A DNA stretch of 64,000 nucleotides from JAAFHB01 sp038236995 (GTDB taxonomy: Bacteria > Bacteroidota > Bacteroidia > Bacteroidales > Prolixibacteraceae), in NCBI GenBank assembly GCA_038236995.1, contig JBBRZE010000017.1, positions 7,005-71,004 of the forward strand. Reading direction: 5' to 3'. Within the stretch, counting starts at the first letter, position 1. Each line of letters begins with the position of its first letter. Made by a program: the position numbers and the translations under genes. The notes beneath the pieces were generated by a model. It made no database searches and was not told where the DNA came from. It worked only from the letters and a program-made list of their open reading frames with translations. Shown here piece by piece: positions 44,792 to 52,519 of this stretch.

Positions 44792-45841
44792 ATGATAAAA
44801 CACTTTAGAACATTCAATCAGGCAATTGTATTTATAATGGCACTGTTCCTGGTATCCTGCTCAGGAGGAAACCAGAAAAAGCAACAAGCGGCAGTCTCAC
44901 CCGTTCAAATCAGCTCAAACACAGTAGCAGTAAACGACGAATCACAGAAGCTGCTCAAATACCTGGAGGAGACGGGCGATTACGTGAACGGAAGGAATTT
45001 TCCATCGCTAATTAAAGCTTCGGCAGTTAATAAAGAGCTTGGATCTAATATTCATATTATCGATTTAAGAGACCCAAAAGCTTTTGCAAAAGGACATATT
45101 AAAGGTGCTGTAAATGTTGAGTTCAGCAAAATCCCCGATTATTTTACAAACACCATCAAACCTTTCGGATACAGCAAGATTGTAATGGTTTGTTATGCAG
45201 GGCAAATAGCGAGCTACACCACATCACTGTTACGCTTAATGGGATATGGGAATGTTTATGCACTTCGTTGGGGAATGAGCGGCTGGAATAAAGATTTTGC
45301 AAAAGATTCGTGGCTGGCAGCTGTTTCTGATAAGTTCGAAAACCAGTTGGAATTGACAGAGAATCAAAAAGCTCCGTTGAGCGACTTTCCGCTGATGAAT
45401 ACCGGCAAAACGACAGGAGAAGAAATCATGGCTGCTCGTTTTAAAAATGTGTTTGCTGAGGGATATGCCGATGCATTCACTTCGGCTGAAAAGGTTTTTG
45501 AGCAACCCAAGAACTTCTATACGATTAATTACGAGCGGAAAGACAAATATGATGCGGGACATATTCCGGGAGCTGTCCGTTACAAACCAAATGGCACACT
45601 TGGAATTGTTTCCGAAATGGAATCCATTCCTTCAGGTAAAGAAGTGGATGTATATTGCGGTACAGGACATAACTCAGGATTCGTAACGGCTTATCTCCGT
45701 TTATTTGGCTACAATGCAAAAACGTTAATGTACGGAAACAATGCATTTATGCACAAAACGATGGTGGAGAAAAAGGAAAAACTTTCGTGGCTTCCGTTTA
45801 CTGAAGCCGAAATTGACAATCTTTCGTATGTGAAAAATTAA
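44792..45841 (+). CDS. Tandem rhodanese-domain lipoprotein
   Basis: A 349-residue exported lipoprotein ('ALFLVSCSGG'). It carries two rhodanese (sulfurtransferase) domains. The first has 'IHIIDLRDPKAFAKGHIKGA' with an active loop 'VCYAGQIASYTT'; the second has 'YDAGHIPGAVRYKP' with 'VYCGTGHNSGFVT'. Both keep the catalytic Cys. It should carry persulfide sulfur in the periplasm. Its stop is one base from the stop of an oppositely oriented rhodanese gene, and the neighbouring minus-strand operon encodes a thiosulfate-type transporter, so a common role in sulfur handling is likely. Confidence 0.88.
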   Translation: MIKHFRTFNQAIVFIMALFLVSCSGGNQKKQQAAVSPVQISSNTVAVNDESQKLLKYLEETGDYVNGRNFPSLIKASAVNKELGSNIHIIDLRDPKAFAKGHIKGAVNVEFSKIPDYFTNTIKPFGYSKIVMVCYAGQIASYTTSLLRLMGYGNVYALRWGMSGWNKDFAKDSWLAAVSDKFENQLELTENQKAPLSDFPLMNTGKTTGEEIMAARFKNVFAEGYADAFTSAEKVFEQPKNFYTINYERKDKYDAGHIPGAVRYKPNGTLGIVSEMESIPSGKEVDVYCGTGHNSGFVTAYLRLFGYNAKTLMYGNNAFMHKTMVEKKEKLSWLPFTEAEIDNLSYVKN

Positions 45842-45842
45842 T

Positions 45843-46319
45843 TTAAATTGAATCATTTTCCAGCCGGACTGTTGTGTCGGGCTGGAAAATGTATTTAAAA
45901 GCTTCCGGATTCACTTCGGGAGCAAGAATAAAAAGTTTTTTAAAACCAAGCTGATTTAGGATCACCCAGGCTTTTGCTGTTGTTGAAACGTCTGTGGAAT
46001 AAAGAATAATTTCATCCTTCGATTCTTTAAAAATTGTAAGGTTCGTCTTTTCTAAAAGATTTTCAACCGGAATATTGATTGAATTTTTAATCCGGACAGA
46101 ATCGAACCCGCCCCCACTTCCCAAATTAATGACCAGGTATTGCGTATTCAGCGATTTCAATTGCGTCAAAGTAATAGAATTACTGTTGTTCTGTGCCGCT
46201 TCAACCGCCTTTCCCGGATCTTGTCTGAACAGATTCGGATTGAAGCTTCGGACAAGGACCAAAACCATAATGATGATTAAAAAAAGGAATACGTATCGGA
46301 GATTTTTTAATTGTTCCAT
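45843..46319 (-). CDS. Membrane-anchored rhodanese-like protein lacking the active Cys
   Basis: A 158-residue protein with an N-terminal membrane helix ('LRYVFLFLIIIMVLVLV') and one rhodanese fold ('TQYLVINLGSGGGFDSVRIK', 'SINIPVENLLEKT'). The active loop reads 'IILYSTDVSTTAKAW', with no Cys at the catalytic place, so sulfur transfer is unlikely. It is the last of four minus-strand genes (two YeeE halves and two rhodanese-like). Its final codons contain a 12-bp inverted repeat (45854-45891). Confidence 0.8.
   Translation of the reverse strand: MEQLKNLRYVFLFLIIIMVLVLVRSFNPNLFRQDPGKAVEAAQNNSNSITLTQLKSLNTQYLVINLGSGGGFDSVRIKNSINIPVENLLEKTNLTIFKESKDEIILYSTDVSTTAKAWVILNQLGFKKLFILAPEVNPEAFKYIFQPDTTVRLENDSI
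45854..45891. terminator. Hairpin inside the 3' end of the rhodanese-like gene
   Basis: CATTTTCCAGCC (45854-45865) and GGCTGGAAAATG (45880-45891) form a perfect 12-bp stem with a 14-nt loop. It starts 12 bp after the stop of the plus-strand rhodanese gene and lies within the coding end of the minus-strand one. No T-run follows on either side, so termination is possible but not certain. Confidence 0.5.
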
Positions 46320-46336
46320 TTTATTTGAATTCAGTT

Positions 46337-46948
46337 TTATTCGCAGCCTCCGTCCAGTTTAGATGCCTGAAGATGTTTTGCGTTAAAATAATGTATCTTT
46401 AAGCTATCGGGCAAACTGTTGATCTGAGTGAATATCTTGCGTGCACCGAACCGGTTCTCGAACAGCGCATTCTCGCGCGGAGTTATATTCTCACCTTCAA
46501 ACTGACTCAGCATTACAATCTTGTACCATTCGTTAAGGCCACCTTTCATAACAAAATTATTTCCGTAACCCAGGCCAGTACTGATTGTCCAGGCATAGCT
46601 GGCAGTCTGATCGCCATTCCCGTAATAGATATTTTTTAATCCCTTCTGATTTAAATAGATTTCCCATTTGGGATTTGAGAAATCATTAAATGGAATATTA
46701 ATTGAACCGGGAATATTGAAAGCCTTGAATTGTTCAGCACTCCGCACATCGATCAATTGAACGGTCGTGTCTTCGTTATTGACGAAACGGGCAACCTGAT
46801 CAACCGAAAAATAAATGTCATCGGAAACTGATTTTGAAAGTAACTCGTCCGGTTTGAGCCGAAATGACCTGGTGGTATTAAAAGGTAAGAAAGCCATAAT
46901 AATGCCAACTCCAATTAACAGGATTGAAAATTTTATCCGTGCATTCAT
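46337..46948 (-). CDS. Rhodanese-like protein lacking the active Cys
   Basis: A 203-residue protein with an N-terminal membrane segment ('FSILLIGVGIIMAFLPF') and a rhodanese domain ('VQLIDVRSAEQFKAFNIPGS'). The loop that should hold the catalytic Cys reads 'YYGNGDQTASYAW', so Gly/Asn replaces it. A Cys near the C-terminus ('LDGGCE') is outside the fold. The start is set at 46948, 10 bp after the YeeE gene's stop; the longer frame overlaps that gene. It may bind a sulfur compound or a partner without catalysis. Confidence 0.82.
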   Translation of the reverse strand: MNARIKFSILLIGVGIIMAFLPFNTTRSFRLKPDELLSKSVSDDIYFSVDQVARFVNNEDTTVQLIDVRSAEQFKAFNIPGSINIPFNDFSNPKWEIYLNQKGLKNIYYGNGDQTASYAWTISTGLGYGNNFVMKGGLNEWYKIVMLSQFEGENITPRENALFENRFGARKIFTQINSLPDSLKIHYFNAKHLQASKLDGGCE

Positions 46949-46958
46949 TGTTATCGGT

Positions 46959-47561
46959 TTAAATTTCAGAAGTAATTTCGGGACGGCTGAATCTTTTTTC
47001 CGCAAGTTCTGCCAGCCAGAATAAGAATATGGCAGCAACAATCAGCATGAACGTGAAAACGCCTGTTGAAACGCCCATCCATTCATCGATCCGCATCTCG
47101 CCTTTATAATTTCCAAGGAAAATCGTCTGAATATAGGGGTAGGTCTCCGCAAATAGAAAAGCTCCGGCTAATCCGCCCAACAAAAAGATCATCGCATCTA
47201 TTTTCCCGATTGAGAGGGCGCTGATCCCAGTTCCGGGACAATACCCACCCATGATAAATCCGGCACCCATGATGACACCGCCAATGATCGCTGCATTCAT
47301 ATAATAGGGATTCACATAGACCAGTTTAAGGTTTAATAAACCGAAGAAACTGAGCAACTGCGAACCAACCAAAGCAACAATAGCGGCTGTAAAAAATACT
47401 TTTAACACTGTTGTGTCGTAACCATAAAACATTCCGGCTAACCGGCGGCTTGATGAAAACCCGGCTTGCTCAAGGGCAAAACCAAATCCTAGTCCTATGA
47501 AAAGGGCGATCAGGAGGTTTAACCATTCCGGAAATTCTGAAAGTATTGAAAGTGGACCCAT
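46959..47561 (-). CDS. YeeE/YedE-type sulfur transporter, subunit with CPGTG motif
   Basis: A 200-residue membrane protein with about five helices. It contains 'MGGYCPGTGISALSIGKIDA', the Cys-bearing motif of YeeE/YedE (DUF395) proteins. Full-length YeeE imports thiosulfate by relaying it between conserved Cys residues. Here the fold is split over two genes, as in PmpA/PmpB-type pairs; the other half is the next gene upstream. It belongs to a four-gene minus-strand unit with two rhodanese-like proteins. Confidence 0.88.
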   Translation of the reverse strand: MGPLSILSEFPEWLNLLIALFIGLGFGFALEQAGFSSSRRLAGMFYGYDTTVLKVFFTAAIVALVGSQLLSFFGLLNLKLVYVNPYYMNAAIIGGVIMGAGFIMGGYCPGTGISALSIGKIDAMIFLLGGLAGAFLFAETYPYIQTIFLGNYKGEMRIDEWMGVSTGVFTFMLIVAAIFLFWLAELAEKRFSRPEITSEI

Positions 47562-47605
47562 TGTTTAAAGGATTGAATGATTGATGAAAATAAACTACCG
47601 AATTT

Positions 47606-48118
47606 TTAAATCCAGAGACTGCGAAAAAACCAGGCGAAAAGATACGCCGATCCGAAAATGGCAATCATGGTTACAAAACCAGCTACAGAAAGAACCGCCA
47701 TGCCCGAAAGTGCGGCACCACTGGTACATCCGCGGGCAAGCTGAGCCCCATAGACAAAAAACGCACCTCCAAGAAAAGCAAAAAGCAGTCTTTTCTTATT
47801 GGTGATTTTTGGTGATTTTTCAACTTTGAATTTTAAACGGTGTGAGATAGCTCCCGAAATAAAACCGCCCAGTACCATTCCAAAAACTTCGAGTGCCAGC
47901 CAGTTTTTCAACGGGCTTTCACCATTCTCGAAATACTTACTATAATAGGACGATTCCATTGCATGATCTTTATCAACCACACCAACAATTGCCACCATCG
48001 CATATTTAATACCCCCGCTGGCACCAAGTCCGCGCCCCGAAAGGAACATGGCAGATAACAGCACTAATCCAAGAAGTGTTCCCGCCACATAGGGGTTCAT
48101 ATATTTTCGTCTTTCCAT
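47606..48118 (-). CDS. YeeE/YedE-type sulfur transporter, subunit with GCTSG motif
   Basis: A 170-residue membrane protein with about four helices and the second DUF395 motif, 'ARGCTSGAALSGMAVLSV'. It is the first gene of the operon, 44 bp ahead of its partner half. The pair together has the two Cys signatures of one YeeE transporter, so a heteromer moving thiosulfate or a similar sulfur compound is inferred. ATG at 48100 (seventh codon) is an alternative start. Confidence 0.87.
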   Translation of the reverse strand: MERRKYMNPYVAGTLLGLVLLSAMFLSGRGLGASGGIKYAMVAIVGVVDKDHAMESSYYSKYFENGESPLKNWLALEVFGMVLGGFISGAISHRLKFKVEKSPKITNKKRLLFAFLGGAFFVYGAQLARGCTSGAALSGMAVLSVAGFVTMIAIFGSAYLFAWFFRSLWI

Positions 48119-48324
48119 CTTTGAATAAATTTACTAATTATTTAGATGCTGACTAATAAGACAATTTAGTTGCATGGTTTGTTCCGAAAAGAATTTAAAC
48201 GGGTAAAGCGGCTATCAGAATATTCAATAAAGAAACGGAATAAAGTTCAGAATGCACCAAACTACAAATTATGAATCATTTACATTCTTATACAAACCTG
48301 CTTAGAATGTTATACTTTGTTAAT

Positions 48325-48369
48325 AATCGGTCTTTATGGACCGATTGACTGGCAGAATGTTTAATTTTG
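48325..48369 (+). promoter_or_regulatory. OmpA-lipoprotein promoter with an 8-bp inverted repeat
   Basis: TAATTTTG (48362-48369) fits TAnnTTTG, 38 bp before the start codon. Just upstream AATCGGTC (48325-48332) and GACCGATT (48339-48346) form a perfect inverted repeat with a 6-nt centre, covering roughly -50 to -29, a good place for an operator. The remainder of 48119-48324 shows no gene. Confidence 0.55.
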
Positions 48370-48407
48370 CAATTGTTATTACTATTTAAAATTAAAAAAG
48401 TGAGAAT

Positions 48408-49274
48408 ATGAAAACGAAATTAATGGTTTGCTTACTCGCATTTATCATGATTGAATCGTGTGTCAGCTCCCGAAAATATAAAGAACAGGTTAGTCAGGCG
48501 GCACAAGAGAAATCGGCACATGAAGCTACAAAGCAGAATCTGGATAAATGTGCCAATACGGTAATTGTTGATGATAAGAAAATTGCAGATCTCCAGGCAG
48601 AACTTGCTTTGGCGCAAGAACAGAATACCTTTCTGAAGCAGAACAGCTCTCAGGCTTTGAAACAGCTTGAAAATCTGTCTGTAATATCGAATTCGCAAGC
48701 TGAAAGCATCAAAAAGTCGATGGAAAACATGGGAATGAAGGATAATATGATCTACAGTCTTCAGACATCGCTTGCACAGCGCGATTCATTAAATATGGCG
48801 TTGGTAATGAATCTGAAAGGTGCCATCGGCAATCTTGACGATAAGGACATCAATATCAAGGTAGATAAAGGGGTCGTTTACATTGATATCTCTGATAAGA
48901 TGCTTTTCAAAAGCGGAAGTTACAATATTACAGACAGGGCCAGCGAAGTTTTGGGTAAAGTGGCCATGGTGTTGAAAAATCAAAAGGACATCGAATTTAT
49001 GGTTGAAGGGCACACCGATAATATTCCATTCAGAAGAGGTGAGCTGCTTGATAATTGGGATTTGAGCGTCAAGAGGGCAACTTCTGTGATCCGCGTACTT
49101 CAGGAGAAATACGGTTTAAATCCTGCCAAGATGACCGCCGCAGGCCGCAGCGAATACCAACCTTTAAGTGACAACGAAACTGCAGAAGGCAAAGCAGCCA
49201 ACAGGAGAACACGCATCGTGATCCTTCCACAGCTTGATCAGTTCTTTAAACTATTAGAGCGACCAACAAGGTAG
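48408..49274 (+). CDS. OmpA family peptidoglycan-binding lipoprotein
   Basis: A 288-residue lipoprotein ('FIMIESC' lipobox). Residues about 25-125 form a coiled coil ('KKIADLQAELALAQEQNTFL'). The C-terminal OmpA domain spans about residues 150-280 with 'MLFKSGSYNITDRASEVLGK', 'FMVEGHTDNIPF' and 'DNWDLSVKRATSVIRVL', including the Asp and Arg that hold the diaminopimelate group. It should tie the outer membrane to the cell wall. It is a single-gene unit with its own promoter and terminator. Confidence 0.93.
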   Translation: MKTKLMVCLLAFIMIESCVSSRKYKEQVSQAAQEKSAHEATKQNLDKCANTVIVDDKKIADLQAELALAQEQNTFLKQNSSQALKQLENLSVISNSQAESIKKSMENMGMKDNMIYSLQTSLAQRDSLNMALVMNLKGAIGNLDDKDINIKVDKGVVYIDISDKMLFKSGSYNITDRASEVLGKVAMVLKNQKDIEFMVEGHTDNIPFRRGELLDNWDLSVKRATSVIRVLQEKYGLNPAKMTAAGRSEYQPLSDNETAEGKAANRRTRIVILPQLDQFFKLLERPTR

Positions 49275-49298
49275 GGCATTGATATTAATTAAAATATT

Positions 49299-49327
49299 AA
49301 AAAGGGGACTTAGGTTCCCTTTTTTTA
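49299..49327 (+). terminator. Intrinsic terminator after the OmpA lipoprotein
   Basis: AAAAGGGGAC pairs with GTTCCCTTTT across a TTAG loop (one G-T pair), followed by TTTT. It lies about 25 bp after the stop codon. Confidence 0.8.
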
Positions 49328-49332
49328 TGGGG

Positions 49333-49380
49333 TTGAATCATTGCAGAGACAAGGCATGCCTTGTCTCTACAATGATTCAA
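49333..49380. repeat. 48-bp near-perfect palindrome, REP/MITE-like
   Basis: TTGAATCATTG (49333-49343) and CAATGATTCAA (49370-49380) flank a perfect 24-bp palindrome centred on GGCATGCC (49345-49368). The only mismatch is C49344/A49369. There is no T-run and the OmpA terminator is already complete before it. The AGAGAC ... GTCTCT arms match the repeat at 38562-38589. Confidence 0.75.
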
Positions 49381-49404
49381 TAATTACTTCTCCCTGAAAA
49401 AGAA

Positions 49405-49412
49405 TATCTTTG
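49405..49412 (+). promoter_or_regulatory. -7 promoter box for the DEAD-box helicase
   Basis: TATCTTTG matches TAnnTTTG, 47 bp upstream of the helicase start. No -33 TTTG is seen at the expected distance. Confidence 0.55.
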
Positions 49413-49459
49413 ACCCCTATTCTTCAAAATGAAGGATTCAAATTAATTACAGATCAAAG

Positions 49460-50854
49460 ATGACTTTTTCAGAATTAGGGATTAACGAATATATAATCCA
49501 GGCGCTTCAGAACAATAAAATATCCATACCAACAGATATTCAAAAACAGGCGATTCCGCATATCCTCAGCAAAAAACAGGATTTAGTGGCCGTTGCACAA
49601 ACCGGGACAGGCAAGACAGCGGCATTTTGCTTGCCGATATTACAATCCATCGATCCTATGTCGCCTAAAATACAGGCATTGGTACTGGTTCCAACACGTG
49701 AGTTGGGACAACAGGTTGCACGGGAATTTTTTCTCTTCTCCAAATATTTACCACGTGTATTTGCCGAATCGGTATATGGTGGTGCACCTATCGACGAACA
49801 GATACAGAACCTCAAACGCGCGACACATGTAGTGGTTGCGACTCCCGGCCGGCTGATCGACCTGCTCGAACGAAAAGCACTCAGCCTCGAAGACCTTAAC
49901 TTCCTGGTATTAGATGAAGCCGACGAAATGATAAAAATGGGTTTCAAAGCCGAGATAGATGAGATTCTAAAATCGTGTAAGGAAGGTATTACGAAGTCGT
50001 TGTTCACCGCAACAATGCCAAAAGATGTCAGACAACTGATTAAAGAATACCTGGGCGCCGATGCAGTAGAAATACGCATCAATGAAGAGGAGTTGATTAA
50101 TCAGAAGATTGAACACCAATTCGTTGTTTATAAAAAAGGGATGAAGCTTGAGTATTTGAAAGCTTTATTGAATGCCCGCACAGAGCAGCGCGGAATTTTG
50201 TTTTGCCGGACCAAGATTGCTGCCAAACGGTTATCAAAACAACTGGCTGGTTTTGTGGTATCGGCTGATGCCATTCATGGCAATCTCAACCAGGAGTCGC
50301 GTGAAAAAGTGATGCGTGGTTTCAAAAATGGCAGAATCAATTTACTGATCGCTACTGACATAGCAGCACGGGGAATCGATGTAAAGGATTTGGATTATAT
50401 CATTCATTACCATCTGGCCGAAAAGGCAGAGCAATATACACACCGTAGCGGAAGAACAGCGCGTGCCGGGAAATCAGGCCTCTCGGTGAGTTTTGTGAAA
50501 GAGGATGAGATGAATGAAATAAACGCTCTTGAGACGCAACTCAACATTCAGTTTACAGCTTTGCAGGTAAAGGTCGCGCCCGAATTGCAGCCCGGCCCGC
50601 CAATTACTATTTATATGAATATGGGATACGGCCAAACTTTTGACAAAGAGAGTTTAAAAGACTTTCTGGTCGAAGAAGCCGGACTCGATCGGATCGATAT
50701 CTATAATGTTGTCGTTGAAGAAAACCGTTCCTGCTTTAATGTCCCCCCCAAATACGAGCAGCAGATCTTTCTAAATTTGAAGGGGATGAAATTTGCCCAT
50801 CGAAATATGAAGCTCACACTCGACGAAGCAAACAGCAAACGGAATATTTATTGA
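49460..50854 (+). CDS. DEAD-box RNA helicase with DbpA-type RNA-binding domain
   Basis: A 464-residue ATP-dependent RNA helicase. Motifs in order are the Q motif ('IPTDIQKQAIPHIL'), Walker A 'AQTGTGKTAA', 'PTRELGQQ', 'TPGRLIDLL', DEAD (in 'LVLDEADEMIKMGF'), a TAT variant of motif III ('LFTATMP'), 'ATDIAARGIDVKDLDYIIHY' and 'HRSGRTARAG'. Residues about 390-460 form a DbpA/CsdA-type RRM ('ITIYMNMGYGQTFDKESL'). It probably helps ribosome assembly or cold-time RNA unfolding. An inverted repeat follows the stop. Confidence 0.95.
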   Translation: MTFSELGINEYIIQALQNNKISIPTDIQKQAIPHILSKKQDLVAVAQTGTGKTAAFCLPILQSIDPMSPKIQALVLVPTRELGQQVAREFFLFSKYLPRVFAESVYGGAPIDEQIQNLKRATHVVVATPGRLIDLLERKALSLEDLNFLVLDEADEMIKMGFKAEIDEILKSCKEGITKSLFTATMPKDVRQLIKEYLGADAVEIRINEEELINQKIEHQFVVYKKGMKLEYLKALLNARTEQRGILFCRTKIAAKRLSKQLAGFVVSADAIHGNLNQESREKVMRGFKNGRINLLIATDIAARGIDVKDLDYIIHYHLAEKAEQYTHRSGRTARAGKSGLSVSFVKEDEMNEINALETQLNIQFTALQVKVAPELQPGPPITIYMNMGYGQTFDKESLKDFLVEEAGLDRIDIYNVVVEENRSCFNVPPKYEQQIFLNLKGMKFAHRNMKLTLDEANSKRNIY

Positions 50855-50855
50855 A

Positions 50856-50910
50856 AATATCGGCAATTGGGGAACAATATCATTACATTTGTTCCGGAGT
50901 TGCCGGTATT
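50856..50910. promoter_or_regulatory. Interrupted inverted repeat overlapping the CheB-domain promoter
   Basis: AATATCGGCAA (50856-50866) and GGAACAA (50871-50877) pair with TTGTTCC (50889-50895) and TTGCCGGTATT (50900-50910) with one mismatch. The structure starts 2 bp after the helicase stop. Its right arm contains TACATTTG (50884-50891), a -7 box for the CheB gene 42 bp downstream. It can act as a terminator for the helicase and as a control site for the next gene. Confidence 0.6.
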
Positions 50911-50933
50911 AATAATTCATAAAGAGACTGTAT

Positions 50934-51539
50934 ATGAAAGATCTGAAAATAAAACGTGCTGCAAATGATTTTCCCGTTGTTTGTGTAGGCGGTTCAGCCG
51001 GTGGTCTCGATGCCTATATCCGCTTGCTGCAAAATTTGCCAAAGGATATGGATGTAGCTATCGTTATTGTTAATCATGTAAGAACATTGACGACCATGCT
51101 CCATGAGATTCTTCCACGTTATACAGATATGCCGGTTGAGTTGATCACAGAAAAATTGGATATTAAACCGAACCATGTATTTATCATTCCGGAGCAACGC
51201 GACTTGCACGTTCTTAACGATGAGTTTCGTCTTAAGCCAATTTCAAAGCCCCGTGGTTGGCCCGATGTGATCACCGTTTTCCTGCGTTCGATGGCACAAA
51301 ACTGGGATGGTAAAATCATTGCTGTGATTGTCTCCGGTTATGATGGCGACGGAGCAGAAGCACTCTGCGAAATAAAGAAAGTGGGAGGTATCACCATCGC
51401 ACAAAAACCTGTAACAGCAACCCAGCCAGATATGCCTGAAACCGCAATAGCAAGCGGATGTATCGATTATATACTTTCACCGGAAGATATCGCACAACGA
51501 ATTATTAAAATTGCACACTCAGATAAGGCAAAGAACTAA
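50934..51539 (+). CDS. Stand-alone CheB methylesterase-domain protein
   Basis: A 201-residue protein consisting only of the CheB catalytic domain. 'VCVGGSAGGLDAYIRLLQNL' holds the nucleophile Ser, 'AIVIVNHV' the place of the His, and 'VSGYDGDGAEALCEIKKVGG' the Asp. The end 'PETAIASGCIDYILSPEDIA' is typical. Normal CheB begins with a receiver domain, absent here, and no chemotaxis genes are nearby. It may deamidate or demethylate a receptor-like protein encoded elsewhere, or have been adopted by another two-component system. Confidence 0.88.
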   Translation: MKDLKIKRAANDFPVVCVGGSAGGLDAYIRLLQNLPKDMDVAIVIVNHVRTLTTMLHEILPRYTDMPVELITEKLDIKPNHVFIIPEQRDLHVLNDEFRLKPISKPRGWPDVITVFLRSMAQNWDGKIIAVIVSGYDGDGAEALCEIKKVGGITIAQKPVTATQPDMPETAIASGCIDYILSPEDIAQRIIKIAHSDKAKN

Positions 51540-51652
51540 TATTAATGAATGTTGCCTGTTTAAAATCAGTAAAGCCAAACCGGAAAGCAAATTGTTAAAG
51601 AATGTGATGCCCTGACAAATTCACAAGCATCTCATTTAACATTTTTGCAGCC

Positions 51653-52444
51653 ATGAGAATAAAGAATCACCTGTTTGAGTTTGAAGATCTGGCCTGGTTC
51701 CCGGATACGATCCGTGAAAGCATGACAGACTATTTGCGATATTTGATAACCACACTCAACTTTTACAAACCCATTATCCCCTTGATCATTGAGGGATTAA
51801 AACAGACGAATTCAATCCGGATAATAGATTTATGTTCAGGTGGTGGTGGTGCCATTGAACAGATTCAAACGAACATGGATCTGCAATCTGATAATGAAAT
51901 CAAAATTACACTTACAGATAAGTTTCCAAACAAAAATGCTTTTGAATTTATTTCTTCAAAAACACAAGGTCGCATTTCATTTTCAGACACTTCCGTTGAT
52001 GCCTCGGATGTTCCGGTAACTTTAAACGGATTCAGAACGATATTCTCCGGGTTCCATCATTTCGATAACGATTTTGCAAAAAAAGTACTCAAAGATGCAG
52101 TCAATGCCAAATGCGGAATTGGCATTTTTGATGGAGGAAATAAGAATTTCTTTGCTGTTTTAGGTATCCTGATCTTTCACCCCATCCTATTTTTCCTGTT
52201 TACACCCTTTTTCAAACCTTTCAGATTCTCAAGACTGCTTTTTACGTATATCATTCCAATCATCCCATTTTGTACCGTTTGGGATGGAGTTGTTTCGATC
52301 ATCCGGTTATATAAACCCAAAGAACTTCTGAAAATTGCGCAAGAAGTTGATACTGAAAATTATTTTTGGGAAGCAGGTAAAAAGAGGAGCAATTTTGGAT
52401 TGAAGGTTACTTATTTGATCGGTTACCCACTGGTGGAAAGATAA
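51653..52444 (+). CDS. SAM-dependent methyltransferase-like protein with hydrophobic C-terminal segment
   Basis: A 263-residue protein. Motif I of class I methyltransferases is visible as 'RIIDLCSGGGGAIEQI', then 'ITLTDKFPNKNAFEFI', 'GRISFSDTSVDASDVPVTLN' and 'FRTIFSGFHHFDNDFAKKVL'. Residues about 165-225 are strongly hydrophobic ('FFAVLGILIFHPILFFLFTP', 'LLFTYIIPIIPFCTVWDGVV'), suggesting attachment to the membrane, perhaps with a lipid or quinone substrate. No operon partner is visible. Confidence 0.75.
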   Translation: MRIKNHLFEFEDLAWFPDTIRESMTDYLRYLITTLNFYKPIIPLIIEGLKQTNSIRIIDLCSGGGGAIEQIQTNMDLQSDNEIKITLTDKFPNKNAFEFISSKTQGRISFSDTSVDASDVPVTLNGFRTIFSGFHHFDNDFAKKVLKDAVNAKCGIGIFDGGNKNFFAVLGILIFHPILFFLFTPFFKPFRFSRLLFTYIIPIIPFCTVWDGVVSIIRLYKPKELLKIAQEVDTENYFWEAGKKRSNFGLKVTYLIGYPLVER

Positions 52445-52519
52445 GAAGAATAAGGTTATCCAATGGCAAATTTTATCAAGGTACAGCCAAAATTAAAATC
52501 CAAAAATATGGTATTTACA

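Noticed and set aside
46949..47041. Longer start of the rhodanese-like gene at 47041
   Set aside because: It would overlap the YeeE gene by 83 bp; ATG 46948 directly precedes the membrane segment.
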